From: Bacteroidetes bacterium UBA7368
GTDB taxonomy: Bacteria > Bacteroidota > Rhodothermia > Rhodothermales > UBA10348
Length of the DNA: 6,665 nt
Direction of reading: 5' to 3'
Assembly: GCA_002469915.1 (NCBI GenBank)
Contig: DKOG01000095.1
Location: 1-6,665 of the forward strand
The notes beneath the pieces are model-generated. The model saw only the letters and a program-made list of their open reading frames with translations, did no database searches and was not told where the DNA came from. Position 1 is the first letter of the stretch; each line of letters opens with the position of its first letter. The translations under genes were made by a program, and so were the position numbers. Below are positions 5,002-6,665 of this stretch, in pieces.

Positions 5002-6665
5002 TTACAATCCAAATGACAAGCCAAGATGAATCCGGCCATTTCGTCCTCGTTCCTCAGTATTTAGAGCATACGATATAGAAATGGGCCCCATCGCAGATTC
5101 AAAAGAGAAACCAAGTCCATACCCTGGATGCGTTGTTCTTTGAGTCCCTGGTGCCTCGACTACTCCGAGATCAAAAAATACATACCCAAAAGTAGTCTGA
5201 TCGATATAGCCACGAATTTCGGTGAGTAGCCTACCAACTGAAGTGCCCCGGAATTGATTTTCATCATAGCCCCTTAAAGACTCTGCGCCGCCTAATCGAT
5301 ACCACTCGCTCTCGTCCGTTTCGTCTGAGCGCGTAATCCGACCATCAACTCCCGTCATAAAGGTCCATCGGTTTAGAAAGGAAAGATATCCTCTCACTGC
5401 TAAACTCAACCTCTCCTGCTGAAATCGCGTGCTCAGCCGTGTGGTATCGGTACCCACGATAACGGAACGCTTTCCAGTTCGCTCTCCCGTTTCAACTAAG
5501 GCGGAAAAGGAAACACCCGAGCGTGGATACAGGGCATGATCTAGGCGCATAAACGTCGTTTCAATCCCTAGATAGCGGCCGTTCGAGTCCGCAATTCGTT
5601 GTTCGCCATCCATAATTAGCGAACCCGCCTGCAAGGGCGTGGAAGACTCCCACCCATATTGTAAGGTGACTTCAGTGCTCTTCCGCGGACGAAATCCGAT
5701 ACCTGCCACCATTTTGGATTGCCGATACGTCGAGTCTTGTTGATACCCCGCAATATCAATCTGAAAAGAAACGGGAGAGTTACGAACGAATGGATCTTTA
5801 AAATTGAATTCGATGCCGCTGGCTTGACCAGGAAAACGATCCACCTCCACTCCAAACTGCCGCCCTCTACCGAACGCATTGACAAGATTTAAATGTCCAC
5901 TCCCCACTAACTGAGCCTTACCACTCCCCGATGCAGGAAGGTATCCCGCCGAAAGGTCAAACGCTCCCGATGCAATAGGCTCTACGGGAACGACGATGAT
6001 CGCTGTGGTATCTGTTAGGAGTTCAAATCGAGGCTGACCAACAAATCGATGAAGCCCGTGAAACTGAACCCGTCTTCGAACTGATTCCAAGTCTAGATGA
6101 ACAGCAGACGACCTGGAATTGATACCTGCAAGAAGCATCGAAAACTCAGAGGTCGTCTTAGGGTCACCCTCTAATTGCACCCCATGAATACGCACCTCCG
6201 GACCTCGAGTCAATTGCACGAATACATCAACTCCTGCGTCTGACGCCGCAAATCGAGCAATACTAGCCCGCGCTCCGAGGAAGCCAGCCTTCGATTGTTG
6301 TTCTAACAACTCGCGAATGAGATCGGCAAGAAAAGCCTTTGTTATAGGCATTGTAGAATCAGCACCCGGTCTCCAAAGAGCGGATTGTCCTTTATCACCT
6401 TCCAACCACACGTTGGCTAGACGAGAAACAGGTCCCTTGACCAGATACACAACCTTCTCGTCCCAGTTGATGGAATCTAAACGAGCCAGAAAATATCCGT
6501 CATGCTGATAATGTGAGAGCAGCTGGGACTGCCAGATAGGCCGTCGGGCATCCGGCTGAGCAACGTCTTCGGGCCACGATGCGATACCGGTTTCCTGCAT
6601 TAAAGAAAAAGTGCCGTTCTGAGCTAGAACGGACCCATGAATCAGGAGGTTTACAAAAACCAACT
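5002..6665 (-). CDS. Omp85/TamA-like outer-membrane protein with POTRA domains, 5' end missing
   Basis: At least 554 residues, open to the right edge. The visible N-terminus, VFVNLLIHGSVLAQNG, looks like the hydrophobic core and cleavage region (after SVLA) of a signal peptide whose charged start lies just outside the window; the in-frame TTG at 6663 is probably not the start. Counting from that codon, residues about 45-78 (HYQHDGYFLARLD...LVKGP) look like the end of a first POTRA. Residues about 79-153 (LLEQQSKAGFLGARASI...QLTRGP) and 154-228 look like two more. A beta-barrel fills 233-553. GGAESLRGYDENQF (458-471) contains the RGY/RGF motif of the Omp85 loop that plugs the pore. The last strands end HLGLSFGL. 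The protein therefore belongs to the D15/surface-antigen group that inserts or moves proteins across the outer membrane. It is much shorter than BamA (five POTRAs, about 800 residues) and nearer TamA in size; its substrate is unknown. rsmE follows after 9 bp. Confidence 0.88.
   Translation of the reverse strand, partial: LVFVNLLIHGSVLAQNGTFSLMQETGIASWPEDVAQPDARRPIWQSQLLSHYQHDGYFLARLDSINWDEKVVYLVKGPVSRLANVWLEGDKGQSALWRPGADSTMPITKAFLADLIRELLEQQSKAGFLGARASIARFAASDAGVDVFVQLTRGPEVRIHGVQLEGDPKTTSEFSMLLAGINSRSSAVHLDLESVRRRVQFHGLHRFVGQPRFELLTDTTAIIVVPVEPIASGAFDLSAGYLPASGSGKAQLVGSGHLNLVNAFGRGRQFGVEVDRFPGQASGIEFNFKDPFVRNSPVSFQIDIAGYQQDSTYRQSKMVAGIGFRPRKSTEVTLQYGWESSTPLQAGSLIMDGEQRIADSNGRYLGIETTFMRLDHALYPRSGVSFSALVETGERTGKRSVIVGTDTTRLSTRFQQERLSLAVRGYLSFLNRWTFMTGVDGRITRSDETDESEWYRLGGAESLRGYDENQFRGTSVGRLLTEIRGYIDQTTFGYVFFDLGVVEAPGTQRTTHPGYGLGFSFESAMGPISISYALNTEERGRNGRIHLGLSFGL

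Noticed and set aside
5616..5885. Alternative - strand frame inside the Omp85 gene
   Set aside because: It is out of frame with the barrel sequence, which is continuous and has the expected alternating pattern.
1..6665. Mobile element, CRISPR array, defence or phage system
   Set aside because: No transposase, integrase, terminal inverted repeats, regularly spaced repeats or defence domains are seen; all genes look like stable chromosomal ones.

Overview
The window looks like a core-chromosome segment of a Gram-negative bacterium, most likely from the Bacteroidota or a close relative such as Rhodothermota or Balneolota. Four points support this. A Nif3-like gene is followed by a coiled-coil/zinc-ribbon-type gene and then rnpB. 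SecG carries an Ala/Glu/Pro-rich C-terminal tail. The readable starts have weak or absent Shine-Dalgarno sequences. A near-perfect Bacteroidota-type promoter (TTG, 20 bp, TAnnTTTG) lies upstream of secG. GC content looks close to 50%. The genus cannot be told from this window.

The left half (about 1-3591) reads on the + strand. It holds the 3' part of a UMF1/Atg22-like MFS transporter and a long-form Nif3-like dinuclear-metal protein that overlaps it by 4 bp. After a 130-bp gap comes a coiled-coil COG1579-type protein that has lost three of its four expected zinc-ribbon cysteines. The RNase P RNA gene follows, with its P1 helix starting one base after that protein's stop codon.

The middle (3592-3727) is a convergent intergenic region with a small hairpin and a 16-bp perfect stem-loop that can serve as terminator for both sides.

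The right half (3728-6665) reads on the - strand. An Omp85/TamA-like outer-membrane protein enters from the right edge, cut within its signal peptide. It is followed after 9 bp by rsmE (16S rRNA m3U1498 methyltransferase). After a 173-bp gap with its own promoter comes secG (SecYEG translocon subunit).

The genes are mainly housekeeping: RNase P for tRNA maturation, RsmE for ribosome modification, SecG for export and the Omp85 protein for outer-membrane biogenesis. I see no mobile element, CRISPR array, tRNA, phage gene or defence cassette, and no convincing undescribed system. The most notable points are the degenerate zinc ribbon, the rnpB gene butted against a coding sequence with a misplaced TATAAT, and the clear Bacteroidota-type promoter of secG.
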